A stretch of DNA of 64,000 bases. Source: Epiperipatus broadwayi (lineage: Eukaryota; Onychophora; Udeonychophora; Euonychophora; Peripatidae). The translations under genes and the position numbers were made by a program. The notes under the pieces are model-generated. The model was given only the letters and a program-made list of their open reading frames with translations, ran no database searches and was not told the DNA's origin. The number at the start of each line of letters is the position of its first letter. Position 1 is the stretch's first letter. This document shows, in pieces, positions 45,501-57,938 of this stretch. The DNA lies in contig JAQFVV010012423.1 of NCBI GenBank assembly GCA_028023455.1, positions 1,999,273-2,063,272 of the forward strand, given 5' to 3'.

Positions 45501-48500
45501 TTAGATGATTTATACTGGGTGCATATGACCAAATTACAATGTCTCTAATGCAACAGGTTTGATCATATGCAGCATTAATTCAGTTCAAACAAATCTGAAC
45601 AAAAATAATGATAACTTCTTTGAAGTCATTACTTGGATTTTATGACTTCCATTAATGCACTCAATATGGAATGTAATATATCTTGAAAAATTATAACTTT
45701 TAATTATTTCCAATGATTGAAGGTCCTGTTTAAACCTATGTGGCAATGGATAGGATGATTATGAGTTCAAGATCAACCAATATGCTAATGTACTATAGAA
45801 ATACCATTTCCATACAATTATACAATGTTTATATCCAATATAACCATTTATTTATTTTGTTCTTACAGCTTTTTTTTCTTCTTCTGATTCACAATGTTTA
45901 TTATACATTTTGATTATGTAACAAATGAGTTTCCAAAGAACTAATAAATATGTATAGTTTAAGAATGATAGACATAAATTTTATAGGTATTAACATAAAA
46001 AGATATAATGTAATGTAATGACTTAGAGCTAACTGCAACAACATCTATATAATTATTGAAACAGAATTAAACTTTATAATGAATATTCAGATTGAGTTTA
46101 TTTTATTATTCAAACTCAATAATTGATTGGACAAAAATATTCATCAGAGTAACACAAAAAAAATATAATTCTCAAATCAGTTATAGTCTTTACACACTTA
46201 AAAACATTTTTATGATATGTCTATATTCATCTGTCAGAATAAAATACCTGTTAAATGTTTTCCATACTGTCAAAAAAAAGATTCTTGCAGGTGAGATTTT
46301 TATTGCAGCTACATTTTTTGGCCCATCACCCTCAATATTATAAGAAGGTTAAACTTGCATTATATTTTCTTCCACCATTGCATTTCCTGGATATTTATAT
46401 ACTTTTTTAATGCCAAGAGCATATCTCTTCAATCTAGAGCCATCTCATAAACTTTAATAATCGTTGAATATTAGTTATATATAGATCTAATATTTCTTTT
46501 CCCAGATTGGTTTGTGAATTTTGTTTTATCAATAAAGATGAGGATTCAAAGCTGGAAATAGTGCATGTATCCATCTTTTGTGTCTATTATTACAGTAGAT
46601 GTCTCTAAAGTAAGGTGATGAAAAACATATAAATAAGGATGTAACAGTTATGTGATGTTGTTAATGATATTTCTTTAATACCAGTAGAAAATCTCTTATT
46701 GATCTCCATTTCAAAACATGCATTACTTATTTTCATGAATGGCATCTACAATTACATTCATATTCATTGTTATTTAATCAAAAATACCCCAATTTTTAAT
46801 TAAAATTTTTTCTTGCAGTATTAACCTCTCAACGATATTAAATTATATCATCAAAATATATGACTTTATCCCTGATTTAAAATTTAGTCCTGACTTGCTT
46901 GATGTTAATTAAAACTGATTTTTAACTGGATATATTGTTATTTATCCAAAAACAACTCTATAATTATCTAACTGTAGCTGAGTGACTAAATATCAGATAA
47001 TTCTTGTTATGAAAATCATTCTTACCACTAGTAAAAAAAATTTTTAAAGTTAAATTAATTACTTCTTTTGATAAACTGAGGAGAGAATGCTTTATCATAA
47101 ATTATATAAAAGTCCTCTTATTATTGAACATTTTTGGAGATTATGTCCAGTTATTCTGATTTGCTTTTTCTATAATAATTAGCAATCCTTTTTTACAGAA
47201 TGAAAGCGGTAAAGAAGTTTTAGACATACTATAATTAAATTCTAACATATTGCATCACTTAGTAAAATATTCAACTCCCATCAATAATATAATTAATCAT
47301 TGGCATAAACAAAAATAAAATCAAAATGATGCTAATATTGAAGTAAAACTGATCACTCTTGAAACTACTAGTTCCAAATATTTTGCTACGATAACATGTA
47401 TATATACATGTTGACTGTATAAAAAATAACTTCAATAAATCTGGAGAGTATGGTTTTAAAAGCTATAGATAAGATGAAAACTAATAAAATGCAGGACATT
47501 GATAAAGTTTAATTGTATATTTTAATACTACAAAGGGAAAAGATTTGAAAATAAATAAGTGTTTTTTATTGGTAGCCTGTAACATATATTTTTATTATAA
47601 ATTAAAAAAATACATTTATTCTTAAATCAAGTAAAAAAAACGTATTGTTGAGATTATTGAACTGACCTATTTATTATAAGTTAAACATGTTGATACTGCT
47701 TCAGAAAAAATAGAAATGCTTACTACATTGCAAAATAACCCATTGACTAGCAAAGAATCTTCCAACCATTAATAGATAATATAATCAAATAAAAAATTAT
47801 AAAAGACAAATATACAAGAATATATCCATCAGAGATTAGATAATGTGCTAGTGGAATGACTAACTAGATTAAATAAAACATCAGATTATAGAAAATCTTT
47901 ATCCTGGAAACCATACTGATGTCAATATAGAAGCAGACTTTAAATAATATAAAGAAATTCTGTATATAAAAAATTTAGAATCATGAAAAAGGCATGAAAC
48001 AAATGTAAACACATTAAAGAAGATAAAGCTTTATGGAAAAAAAATTTATAGGTTAATTCTTCACATGAGAATTTAGTAAGTGTTGATAATATTGTTAAAA
48101 AATCTCTTATAAGTACTTTAAAATTTACAATGTCTTTCATTATTAGATTTGTTTCTTACAATTTTAATTGTTTTGAACATGCAATCAAACTCATTTCTGG
48201 GTCACTTTTATAAATAAAATTCACTTGTCTACACAATATGTATTTATATTGTTATTCATTCTGCTTTTCAAATTTAATATTTCTTTTTTTGAGTAAATTA
48301 AAGCAATATCAAATTAATAACAAACTTGAAACATAAATTCAATTGTTTTATTCTATTAATGAAAAACTATAATTAAGTTAAAGAATAATATATAGACAAT
48401 AAATAATCAAATATATATAGAACACACAGATAATCTTGAGTATAATTATAATTTATTGAATACATTATAAAGATTATTATATTTATTATTAAATTTTAAT

Positions 48501-48942
48501 AGTAATTGTCTACACCTTTTCTGGCAGAAACTAATTTGTTTTCAGTTAACTTCTCAAGATTTAGAGATAATGATTGTGAACTTAAGATCTTCATTATGGC
48601 ACTAAGATTTTAATCATTTGATGGAGCTGTTTTGTTAAAATTTAGATGTGAAAACAATAATTCCAATAAATATGTATACTTTTGAATTTACTTAGAATTT
48701 GTGTGGCAAACTTTTTATATTCTGTTATAAATATAAATTTATTTTTAAACCCAAATTCTATGTATTCTTTTAAATTAAATTGTTCTATAGATCATTAGTT
48801 ATTCATAAACACCTAAGAGTTTGTTCAATTTCAAAAGTAAAAATCCAATGTAAAGAGAAAACATTTGTTGTGCCCTTCTTCAAATTTTCTAAAACATTTA
48901 TTGAATTTACCTTTATTTTTTTTTAAAATTTTAATCTTAATA
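42519..48942. other. Long A+T-rich stretch, nothing recognised
   Basis: No element ends, RNA genes or convincing coding. The open frames of 66-83 codons are biased to K/N/I/F/Y. A 9-G run at 44053-44059 region and poly-A runs are the only compositional marks. Confidence 0.5.
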
Positions 48943-49573
48943 TTATGAAAGAGTATAAATTTTATTATGCATTTTGAACTGTCCAAGCATAGTAAAGTAA
49001 GTTATTTGCAACAGAATAATTTTCTATATAAGATTTGTCATTATATCCATTAGTAAATTGTCTTTTCTTTGTAACTTAATGTGAAAATGTTAAGGTAGTC
49101 AATAATATTAACTAAAAATACCAAATTTTGCATTTATTCTGGATTTTTTCGAAATTGGTAGATTTTAATCTTTAATTTCAAGAAACAATATAAGAATTGT
49201 TTAAAACTTTGTGGCAAAATAACCAATAAACTTCTTTATCACAAAAAAAATATTTTGAATTAAGATTCTAAATCCTTAAGAAATTCTACAAATTGTTAGT
49301 GATTAAATCCACTGGATTAAATGGAAATGTTTCATTTTAGTCATAATCTCAAGAATCTTTTCCCTTAGTAATACTCTGGAACATAGGGCTTGGTGAGGAG
49401 TAATGCAATGTCATAATATCAATTTTATGAAAAAGTACAAATTATATTATGCATTTTGAACTGTCCAAGAATAAATAAGTAAGTTATTTGCAACAAAATA
49501 AATTTCTATATAAGACTCATCATTATATCCATTGGTAAATTGTCTTTTTTTTGTGACAATGTGAAAATATTAA
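48943..49573 (+). repeat. Direct repeat pair of about 150 bp
   Basis: 48943-49093 and 49426-49573 align in the same orientation: ttatgcattttgaactgtcc, aagtaagttatttgcaac, tttctatataaga, cattatatccatt(a/g)gtaaattgtctttt and gtgaaaat. Spacing is 483 bp. It is moderately diverged, so an old segmental duplication or two copies of one repeat. No coding content. Confidence 0.8.
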
Positions 49574-50432
49574 TCAATTTTGTTTTATCTGGATAAATAT
49601 TCTTTTTTGATGCAAGGCTTGATTTGAAATATTTTCTTTATTTATTATTGTTTTGCACTATCTGTTCTCATAGCAATGAGTATGTCCAAATGAGGTTGGA
49701 ATTTGTCCAAATTACTCCATACCACATCAAGAATTCATTCACTGGTGGTATTTTTTTATAGAAGACCATTGTGAAAAACTCTTCCATTATTTACATGTTT
49801 TCATCCTAATCACAAAAAAACATAGTATCTTATGCAAAAATTGTTGTACATATGCACTTTCATCATTCACAAATGAAATATGGAATTGTTTTAAATATTT
49901 TTTCATAGTTGAACACTTAATTTATCTGCCATTTCATTTATTTTATCTGATGCTGTACTTCATGATAAACATATATGTGAAAAATTGTACTTATTTCAAG
50001 ACAAAAATTCTTTGATTAATAAGCCTTCTGCAAATGGTTTTTTGTTTTACTAGTAAATAGCTAATGCTATAACTAGTTTTAAATTCATTGCTTTTTAGTA
50101 AATTTGTAAACACTTGTTTCTTAGTTTAAAATGACTTCAAAGTTTTAAATTTAGTTTCTAAAAAAAAATACATTCAATGCATGAATGCATTTACTCGGAA
50201 TTTATATTATACTGACATTTTATTTTATATTATTTAGACACAATAATTGTTTTATTGCATATGATAAACACAATTTTATCTTTCAGCTCTATGCAGAAAT
50301 AATTCAATTTTCATTTTTTTGAAATTTTCTTTTCTCTTTACTTTTCATCAATCGTTTTTTTTTTTATTATTGATTTTGAAAGTGAGATTTTCTGGCTAAA
50401 AATAATACTGGCTATAAAATTTAGATAAATTT
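49574..50432. other. A+T-rich spacer, nothing recognised
   Basis: No open frame above 60 codons and no repeat structure seen apart from homopolymers. Confidence 0.55.
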
Positions 50433-50558
50433 AAATATCTGTAATTGAAAAGCAGAAGGAACTACTTTCCACTGAGTAATGTAACTCCAAAAAACGAGTA
50501 AAAAATAGAATAACTCAGTGGAAGGTAATGACTTCCCCTTTTCAAATGCTAGATATTT
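50433..50558. repeat. Hairpin (MITE-like) inverted repeat, about 48-bp arms
   Basis: The left arm aaatatct...gaaaagcagaagg...ctttccactgagt (50433-50479) is answered by actcagtggaaggtaatgac ... cttttcaaatgctagatattt (50514-50558), with several mismatches. Spacer of about 35 bp. No flanking duplication found. Confidence 0.75.
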
Positions 50559-51154
50559 AAAAGGTTATGATTATTTATTATTAAAATTATAAATAATTAT
50601 TTAATAATTAAACTTTACTTACATACAATTTTGTCATAATATTTTCTATATCAAACATGAAAACAAAGATGAGTTATGATATTATACACTAAACAAAAGA
50701 GCAATTGAATATTCTGTTTGTATTAATTAATTGGGGTTATCCTATGAACAAAATCTGAGTCAAAATACTTTTTTCTGCATAACCCATTATTATTGGAATG
50801 ATATTATTAGTACAGACAATGTAAGTTTTTCAAATAAATGTTTATATTGCAAGTCATAAATTACACGTTACAGGCTGCCCGGTTAACATTCCTGATCTAG
50901 AGTTAATGATTCTAATATTTTGCATCTACAATCTAGCATAATTATAGCCTTATATTAGTAAAATGTTTTTAATTAATATAATAGCTTTTATTTCAAATGT
51001 ATATGTTATGACTTCAATTAAATTCTTAATAATGAAATTAAAAAGCAGCAGAATAAAAAGGTAATTAAATAGTGTATATATTTACATTCAAGATTAAGAA
51101 ATTACAATGTTTTTGAGTAAATACATTACAAATATTATCTTGTGGGTTTTAAAC
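50559..51154. other. A+T-rich spacer, nothing recognised
   Basis: Unstructured; borders the LINE on the right. Confidence 0.5.
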
Positions 51155-52346
51155 CAACAGAAGCTTTCATTAAAAAAGTAGAATCCCACTGTCTGCGACT
51201 GTAGAGGTGGGTGCAGATCATTTATCAGTCTGCGCACCCTTCAAAAGCCAAGAGACATGAATGGACTGGGACTGCATTCAATAAAGGTATTTGCAATACA
51301 GAAAACTTACAATATAATCCATAAACTGTATTCTGATTGCAGGACCTTCCAATGTCCACTTCCCAAAGAGCAAGTGCTTCCCACTGATAGACCGCCCCCT
51401 CAGAGGTTCACTCCCATCTGGCTTCAAACACAGATCTCATACATTTTTACACACATTGTACCTTCCGCGACCATGTTCAATTCAAAAATAACCTATTGGG
51501 AAACCAACCTATCCAACTCAAATACCCAGAAGGCACACACTTACTACCCTATTGACATAAACAAACTGCACAAACTAGCTCATAGATTGAAACTAGCACC
51601 TAAACCCACAGACTTCCTTCTCAAAATTAACCTTGGTAGCCTCTCCACTGCTATATTTCTTAATAGAAGAGGCTTCTGCATAGATTCCATGTGTTGTTTC
51701 TGTCTTTCCAGCCCAGAAATATGGACCATATCCTTCACCTTTGTCCAGTCTGGCAAGGACTAAGACAAAACTTCCAGAAACACATTGATAATAATGGTCC
51801 AGATCTAACATCTCTTCAAGAGGTTTTAAATAGAGGAATTTTCGCTGAAATCAGGCTTGCCACTTACATAAACTTTGCCATCTGGTTGACCAGATGCAAG
51901 GTGATTTTTCAAAAATTACCACTTAACAAAATCAATAACTGCTTCCTCAGCATAATTAAAAAAATCCAAGAAACTGACAAGAGAGAGGCTGATCCATACC
52001 TGGCCATATTAACCTGGGAATTCACAACTGGTCTAAACAGCACCTCTCCTACCAACCCCTAAATAATTTATATGAAAATAACTATTATGATTTAATAAAA
52101 TCATCCAACCATAACTTGCCAAAACAGGGTTTACTAACAAAGGTATTTCATTATAGACTAGATGAATAATATTCACCTTGCATCCACAGACTAAGTTCTT
52201 CACTAACATTCATTTTGTATTCTACTGACTTTGGATCATTTCTTCTTTGTATATATCACCCTGTAACCTCGTCTAGTTAATTCTTATCTTTTTTTTTTTT
52301 TGTAATCACTTATATGTCAAATAAAATTATCTTGAAAGAGAAAACC
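51155..52346 (+). mobile_element. L1/Tx1-like non-LTR retrotransposon, 3' part (5'-truncated)
   Basis: The element comprises the end of ORF2 (to the stop at 52060-52062) and about 285 bp of 3' UTR ending in caaataaaattatcttgaaag. The block is clearly less A+T-rich than its surroundings. Its left edge lies inside the region just behind the reverse transcriptase (EAFIKKVESHCLRL at about 51160-51205). 5' truncation is usual for LINE insertions. A shorter related copy sits at 37402-37825. I did not find a target duplication. Confidence 0.8.
51210..52062 (+). pseudogene. LINE ORF2 C-terminal region with CCHC-type zinc finger, frameshifted
   Basis: VCAPFKSQET followed, after a shift near 51257, by GLGLHSIKVFAIQKTYNI corresponds to the conserved K..GGLG(L) motif behind the reverse transcriptase thumb. 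Further on, DFLLKINLGSLSTAIFLNRR leads to CCFCLSSPE, then after a second shift near 51715 NMDHILHLCPVWQGLRQNF. Together these give the C-x2-C...H-x4-C finger common at the C-terminus of L1/Tx1-type ORF2 proteins. The last part, IFAEIRLATYINFAIWLTRC onward, is shared with the copy at 37.4 kb. Two frameshifts make it inactive. Clade assignment is by motif only; Jockey-type ORF2 ends have a similar finger. Confidence 0.75.
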
Positions 52347-52791
52347 CTTCTTTTTATTAATTAATTGATGTATGAGCCCTTTGATATTATTATTCAATTA
52401 TGTTCTTCAGGTTGCGAATTTGTGATCTAGGTATTAAATTTAAAACACACACACGCAAAAAAAAAAAGGAAAAAAAAGAACATTATTATTGTATTAACAC
52501 ATAAAAACAATTTAAAAAGAATGAATATTTATTAGAACGTTTTAGAAAACGTAATTAGAAGTATTTGAGATGCAACATCAGTGATAAATATTACAAAAAA
52601 AGGATGGGAAATTAACATTTGCTTGTCTTGAAAAACTATTTGAGAGAGTAGATTACGTTATTTTTGTTTATATTTGGAAAAAATAATGAGGATAGAAAAA
52701 ATAAATAAATAAAAAGCAAATGATCTTTTTAAAATTAAATATAACCTTTATATATTATGTTATGTTTTAAAAAAACTTATATATATATATA

Positions 52792-53690
52792 TGTAAAACA
52801 AATCTTACACTTGTTCGGCGGTTTTCGTATAGCGCCATCTTTTGAACATAAATAACAAGTGATAGCAGGTTACGTGATTAGCTTGTTTTTGTTTTTCATA
52901 AATGTACCTTTAAAGTTTTCTTGCAATGATATATGTTGCAGAGACTTTGATTATATGGTGATTCTGAACTGAGATCAGACCCATATAAATATCTGGCTTG
53001 CTAGGCTGAGTTTGAAGACTTTACCGGTCTGAAAAATTCACGCTTGCAATCTGATAGAAACGTTTTGCATAAACACTTGAGAGTCAGTGTTTTAGATCTA
53101 GTTTTTATACTCTATCCCCCACTGAGGAGAGCAAACCAGCTTGAAATCAGCTGATCTGGGGGTGAGCAAATGAAAGAGGTAGTTAATTTCTGACTCTTTT
53201 TTCGTTTATGTAAAACAAATCTTACACTTGTTCGGCGGTTTTGGTATAGCGCCATCTTTTGAACATAAATAACAAGTGATAGCAGGTTACGTGATTAACT
53301 TGTTTTTGTTTTTTCATAAATGTACCTTTAAAGTTTTCTTGCAATGATATATATTGCAGAGACTTTGATTATATGGTGATTCTGAACTGAGATCAGACCC
53401 ATATAAATATCTGGCTTGCTAGGCTGAGTTTGAAGACTTTACCGGTCTGAAAAATTCACGCTTGCAATCTTATAGAAACGTTTTGCATAAACACTTAAGA
53501 GTCAGTATTTTACATCTAGTTTTTATACTCTATCCCCCACTGAGGAGAGCAAACCAGCTTGAAATCAGCTGATCTGGGGGTGAGCAAATGAAAGAGGTAG
53601 TTAATTTCTGACTCTTTTTTCGTTTATGTAAAACAAATCTTACACTTGTTCAGCGGTTTTGGTATAGCGCCATCTTTTGAACATATATAT
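52792..53690 (+). repeat. Tandem array of a 417/418-bp unit, 2.1 copies
   Basis: Units start with tgtaaaacaaatcttacact at 52792, 53209 and 53627; the last stops after about 57 bp (catcttttgaacata) in a TA tract. The two full units are nearly identical (a handful of differences such as gttttcgta/gttttggta). The array is bounded on the left by tatatatatata (52778-52791) and on the right by catatatatata. Each unit contains tctatcccccactgaggaga and gaaatcagctgatctggggg, homologous to the 8.87-9.43 kb repeat. No open frame. Confidence 0.93.
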
Positions 53691-56111
53691 ATAAGATAAA
53701 TATATAAAAGAGCTTAAGCCAGAAGGTTATGTTTTGTTTACCACTTTTTAAAAATAATATACTAAATCACTGTTGTCATACTGAAGTTATCATTGATAGT
53801 AAAAAATTTCATAACATGAATTTAATAATCTGCTAAGTAATGGTAATAAAATATATAAAAAGCTTGGAATGAAAGTAAATACATTAATAATTAAGGTGAT
53901 GATGATGAAAGATTGAAAGTTATAGTTTGAAAGTAATAGAGCATTGCATTTGAATAGTCGCTTAAGCAATTCTGAAAATTACAATAAAAATATAATATCT
54001 AAATAAAACTTTTAATAAAATAAGACTTTATTTTGCGGATCATTAAAGTTTTTAATTCAGACTTAGAAAATTAGAAAAAGAAAAAGATTAAAGGCTTTTA
54101 AAGTGTGGATTTGAAGAAGAATTGAAAAGATAAATTGAAACAATAGGCTAAGAAATATAAAAAAATAAGTGAAAAGATCTTATTTATTAAGAAAATTGTG
54201 AAGCAGAAAATAAATAAGTTTCAGCATATTCTTAAATATAAAGTCATTATAAAAGATATATTGGAAAGATTTGAACATCGTAAAAAAAAAAAGGAATAGA
54301 AAGAAAAATCAAAAGATTAAAAAAAAAGAATGATAGAGTAAAGAGTAGGAAAACGTGAAGGAGATGCTTAAATTGATCTAAACAGTAATTTCAACCAGAT
54401 AAAACTAATAATCAAGTATAGAATTAAGAGAAATGCAAGTGAGGATAAGCTATTATTAACATAGCAACTGTTATGCTTAATTATTTTATTTGCCTTTGAA
54501 AGAATATTATCAGTGTACAGAGAATTTTTAATTTTGTTTCTATAAGGAAAGATAATTAGTAATTAAATTGTAACAATATAAAAGTTATCAAAACGATTAT
54601 TGTTAATACTGTAATATCTATAATTTTACTGTATCTCAAGAATTGTTAAATACATATACATCATATATATTATAATGATACACCAATTCTTAAGTATAAA
54701 ATAATAAATAAAATGTTTATGTTTGGTATCTGATTCGCTTTACAAGAAACATCTTATTCATTCATTAATTATCTATATTTTATTTGCAAACATATTAATT
54801 AAATAATTATATTTTTTTATAATATTTATTTTATTTTTAAGATAGTCCAAACTATAAAAAAATATTTGAAAAAAAAAAAAAGCTTGTTATAATATAGATT
54901 AATTAATAAAGGTTGAATGATAGTAGCTATGTATGTGAATTTAGCTGATTAAGTAAAAAAACTAAATACCTAAAGCTTACTATATTTATTTATAAAAAAA
55001 TAATATTTTATTAATTTCCAGAAATTATCAAACACCAATTTTAAAGGTGTATATGAATATAACAAAAATTATATAAAAGCATCATTAATTAACCTATTCT
55101 AGAATTCGTATAACAACGTTATATGAAATTATGAGAGAAGAAAGGACAGCAGAAATAGATAATATAGAATAAAATTCATTTACTTGCAATCTAAATCTGA
55201 AACTGATAACATTGGACATGTTTCTTGTAGAACTATATAGTTAGTGTTCAAATAATAGAGTGCCTTGCTAGAAGTCAAGTAGAAAAGAGCTCAAATGCCC
55301 TTCAAATTCTCCCCTAAAGGTTTGATAATTATCAGTTTACATGCATTTATAGGTCCTTGACATTTTCTTTAGCAAATCCTGTTTATAAACATTATTTCAA
55401 AATTTCGATAACAAGTTATATTTTATGAAATTCATCTTTAAGAAATTATAAAAAAAATTTATTATTCCTCTATAAAAAAAACTAAGCCACTTGATCACAA
55501 CTATCCCATAATACCTTGAGAGAAGCTGTTTATGACTTTGAGAAGACAAATTAAACTTTCCTAGAAAAGTGCATCAGCTTACAAATTATAGACAATTGAT
55601 TTAGTATAAAGAGATCACTACCAGATCAAATTCATTCATTAAGCTTATTAAGATTCACTGATTATAGGATATCTAGAATAAAGAACTTTCCTGCAAGAGC
55701 TTTTAAAACAAGAAACTTTCTCAGATATCATAAAATTTCACTTATATATATATATTATGTATGCATATTTTTCTCTATTTTAGAGCTTTAGGAGATAATA
55801 AGTGTACTAAGTAAAATAATTTTAATAATAATATTATATTTCTATATTTATGTGTATGAACAGTAAGTATCCATGCGCGAATGTATGCACATTTAGATAG
55901 TTAGTCCATATTATATTGTTTATGTTTTAACTATGAGAATAAATGAAAGGATCTCATTGTTGTGTATATATTGTAACCGACGGTATTGTCGATTACTGTG
56001 ATCCATTCAAATCTAACAAAAGAAGGCCCAAAATATTGGTGCCAATTTGCAACTGATTAAATCGATGGATGAAGGTGATGGTTAGGATGATCAATTTGAT
56101 CTGATAAAATT
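53691..56111. other. A+T-rich spacer up to the assembly gap
   Basis: A-rich plus strand, no motif. Just before the gap, tatatattgtaaccgacggt (55967-55985) starts a G+C-richer stretch that runs into the Ns, perhaps the end of a repeat element that the assembly could not cross. Confidence 0.45.
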
Positions 56112-56611
56112 NNNNNNNNNNNNNNNNNNNNNNNNNNNNNNNNNNNNNNNNNNNNNNNNNNNNNNNNNNNNNNNNNNNNNNNNNNNNNNNNNNNNNNNNN
56201 NNNNNNNNNNNNNNNNNNNNNNNNNNNNNNNNNNNNNNNNNNNNNNNNNNNNNNNNNNNNNNNNNNNNNNNNNNNNNNNNNNNNNNNNNNNNNNNNNNNN
56301 NNNNNNNNNNNNNNNNNNNNNNNNNNNNNNNNNNNNNNNNNNNNNNNNNNNNNNNNNNNNNNNNNNNNNNNNNNNNNNNNNNNNNNNNNNNNNNNNNNNN
56401 NNNNNNNNNNNNNNNNNNNNNNNNNNNNNNNNNNNNNNNNNNNNNNNNNNNNNNNNNNNNNNNNNNNNNNNNNNNNNNNNNNNNNNNNNNNNNNNNNNNN
56501 NNNNNNNNNNNNNNNNNNNNNNNNNNNNNNNNNNNNNNNNNNNNNNNNNNNNNNNNNNNNNNNNNNNNNNNNNNNNNNNNNNNNNNNNNNNNNNNNNNNN
56601 NNNNNNNNNNN
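56112..56611. other. Assembly gap, 500 N
   Basis: Exactly 500 Ns. A round number indicates a fixed-size scaffold gap rather than a measured length. Confidence 0.99.
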
Positions 56612-57665
56612 GATAATGATATATATATACTGTTGTAATTATGTATTAGACCATTTTAATTATATAATATTATTTGTTAAATGTCTTTAGAAAAATTCAA
56701 ACTTTATTAATTTTTTTCAAATATATTCAGTTGTTAGTAATAGCATATAGATCAACTACATAACATATTTTGAATACATTTATTTTCTTCTATCTTCTTC
56801 AAACATTTTTATCCAGATCTATGACAGTACTAACATGGTAATCAAACCTGAGATATTTATTTTGTGAATAATTGAATTTAAGGTGACATTATAACCAAAC
56901 AGACTATTCTGTCAAAGACAATAGTCAATAGAAATTTAATATATTTGACTAAGTTGTGTTTTTTTGACTTGTCTACTTTTTTAGAGTAATTTTAATTAAT
57001 GATTGGTTTTTCAAACATTTTGAATGTTCATACTAGGTTGACTTAAGGGATTATGTTAGTTTATTAAATGTTTTTCTTCATACTTTTTCTCTCCAATATT
57101 TTTGTCATCTTCCAATGAAACAAATGTGCTATTACTTTAGATACATGTTTTATTTTTCTAATCAACACTTTTCAATGAAATAATTAGCTTCCTGACTATA
57201 TATATTTCATATTTACTTAATATCAGTAGTTACAATATTTGTTTTTTGTATTTGTATTTGATATGTCTTTGGAAAACTGTTCTGATGTTATGTTAAGGGT
57301 AGATTTCTTCTAGCTTGTCTGATATGTATGAATATATTACAGTAATTATAACAATTATTTTATGTTTCTTTTGGTTGTTGTTTTATGGTTTTCTTAATAG
57401 CAGCAATGGATAACAATCCTTTATGAAAGTTTATTCTATTTTTTTATTTTCTAAATAAAATTCATTGGATGTCTTTCATAGATATAACTTCATAATTTGT
57501 ATTTTTGCCCTATTTGGATGATTATGCTAAGAATTTTCCTATATGTGTGTATAAATTTTTGTTAACTTTAATTTTAATTTTTCCTTGAATAACTTATTGT
57601 AAAAACATCTATGAAAAATCCTAACCATTACAAAACCTAAACTTCAAATGCTAAAAAATAAAAAT
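56612..57665. other. A+T-rich spacer, nothing recognised
   Basis: T-rich plus strand without open frames or repeats of note; begins with a short TA tract after the gap. Confidence 0.5.
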
Positions 57666-57938
57666 TGCATCTACTGCAAGCCATATGATTGTGGAAAGAT
57701 ATTTACTGAATAAATTAATTATTCCACTAAAAAATAACTGAAAAGCACAAACTGATAATTAGAAAGGAAAAAAACAGAAACATTTAAAGTAGCATATGAT
57801 ACTAATGAACATTTATTTGATGAGAAAAATACAAAAATATTGGTCAGAGAAGAAATAATACAAAAATAGAAATTTAAAGAAGCTGTTCATATAAAAATTG
57901 GAAATAACTTCATAAGTCAAATTAATGGAATAATTTAG
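57666..57938 (+). pseudogene. Penelope-like element, GIY-YIG endonuclease domain relic (copy 4)
   Basis: A single frame of 90 codons keeps alignable sequence, interrupted by stops but without a frameshift: CIYCKPYDCGKIFTE, then VAYDTNEHLFDEKNTKILV, REEIIQ, KFKEAVHIKIGNNFIS and GII before the TAG. In Penelope-like GIY-YIG domains the run is IYC..C...YiGET...R..EH..., a..EH...nH.fdf.n.kIl.rE....kR...EAihI....n..N...G. The H..FD, KIL.RE and EAVHI motifs are clear; the YxGET is reduced to KIFTE. It belongs to a different lineage from copies 1-3, whose domain is more compact and lacks this H-F-D segment. Confidence 0.7.

Noticed and set aside
47940-48140. Decayed lysine-rich coding sequence on either strand
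   Set aside because: Suggestive composition only; no motif in any frame could be matched to a family.
52792-53690. CRISPR-like interpretation of direct repeats
   Set aside because: Units are 417/418 bp with no repeat-spacer alternation, and the sequence is eukaryotic.
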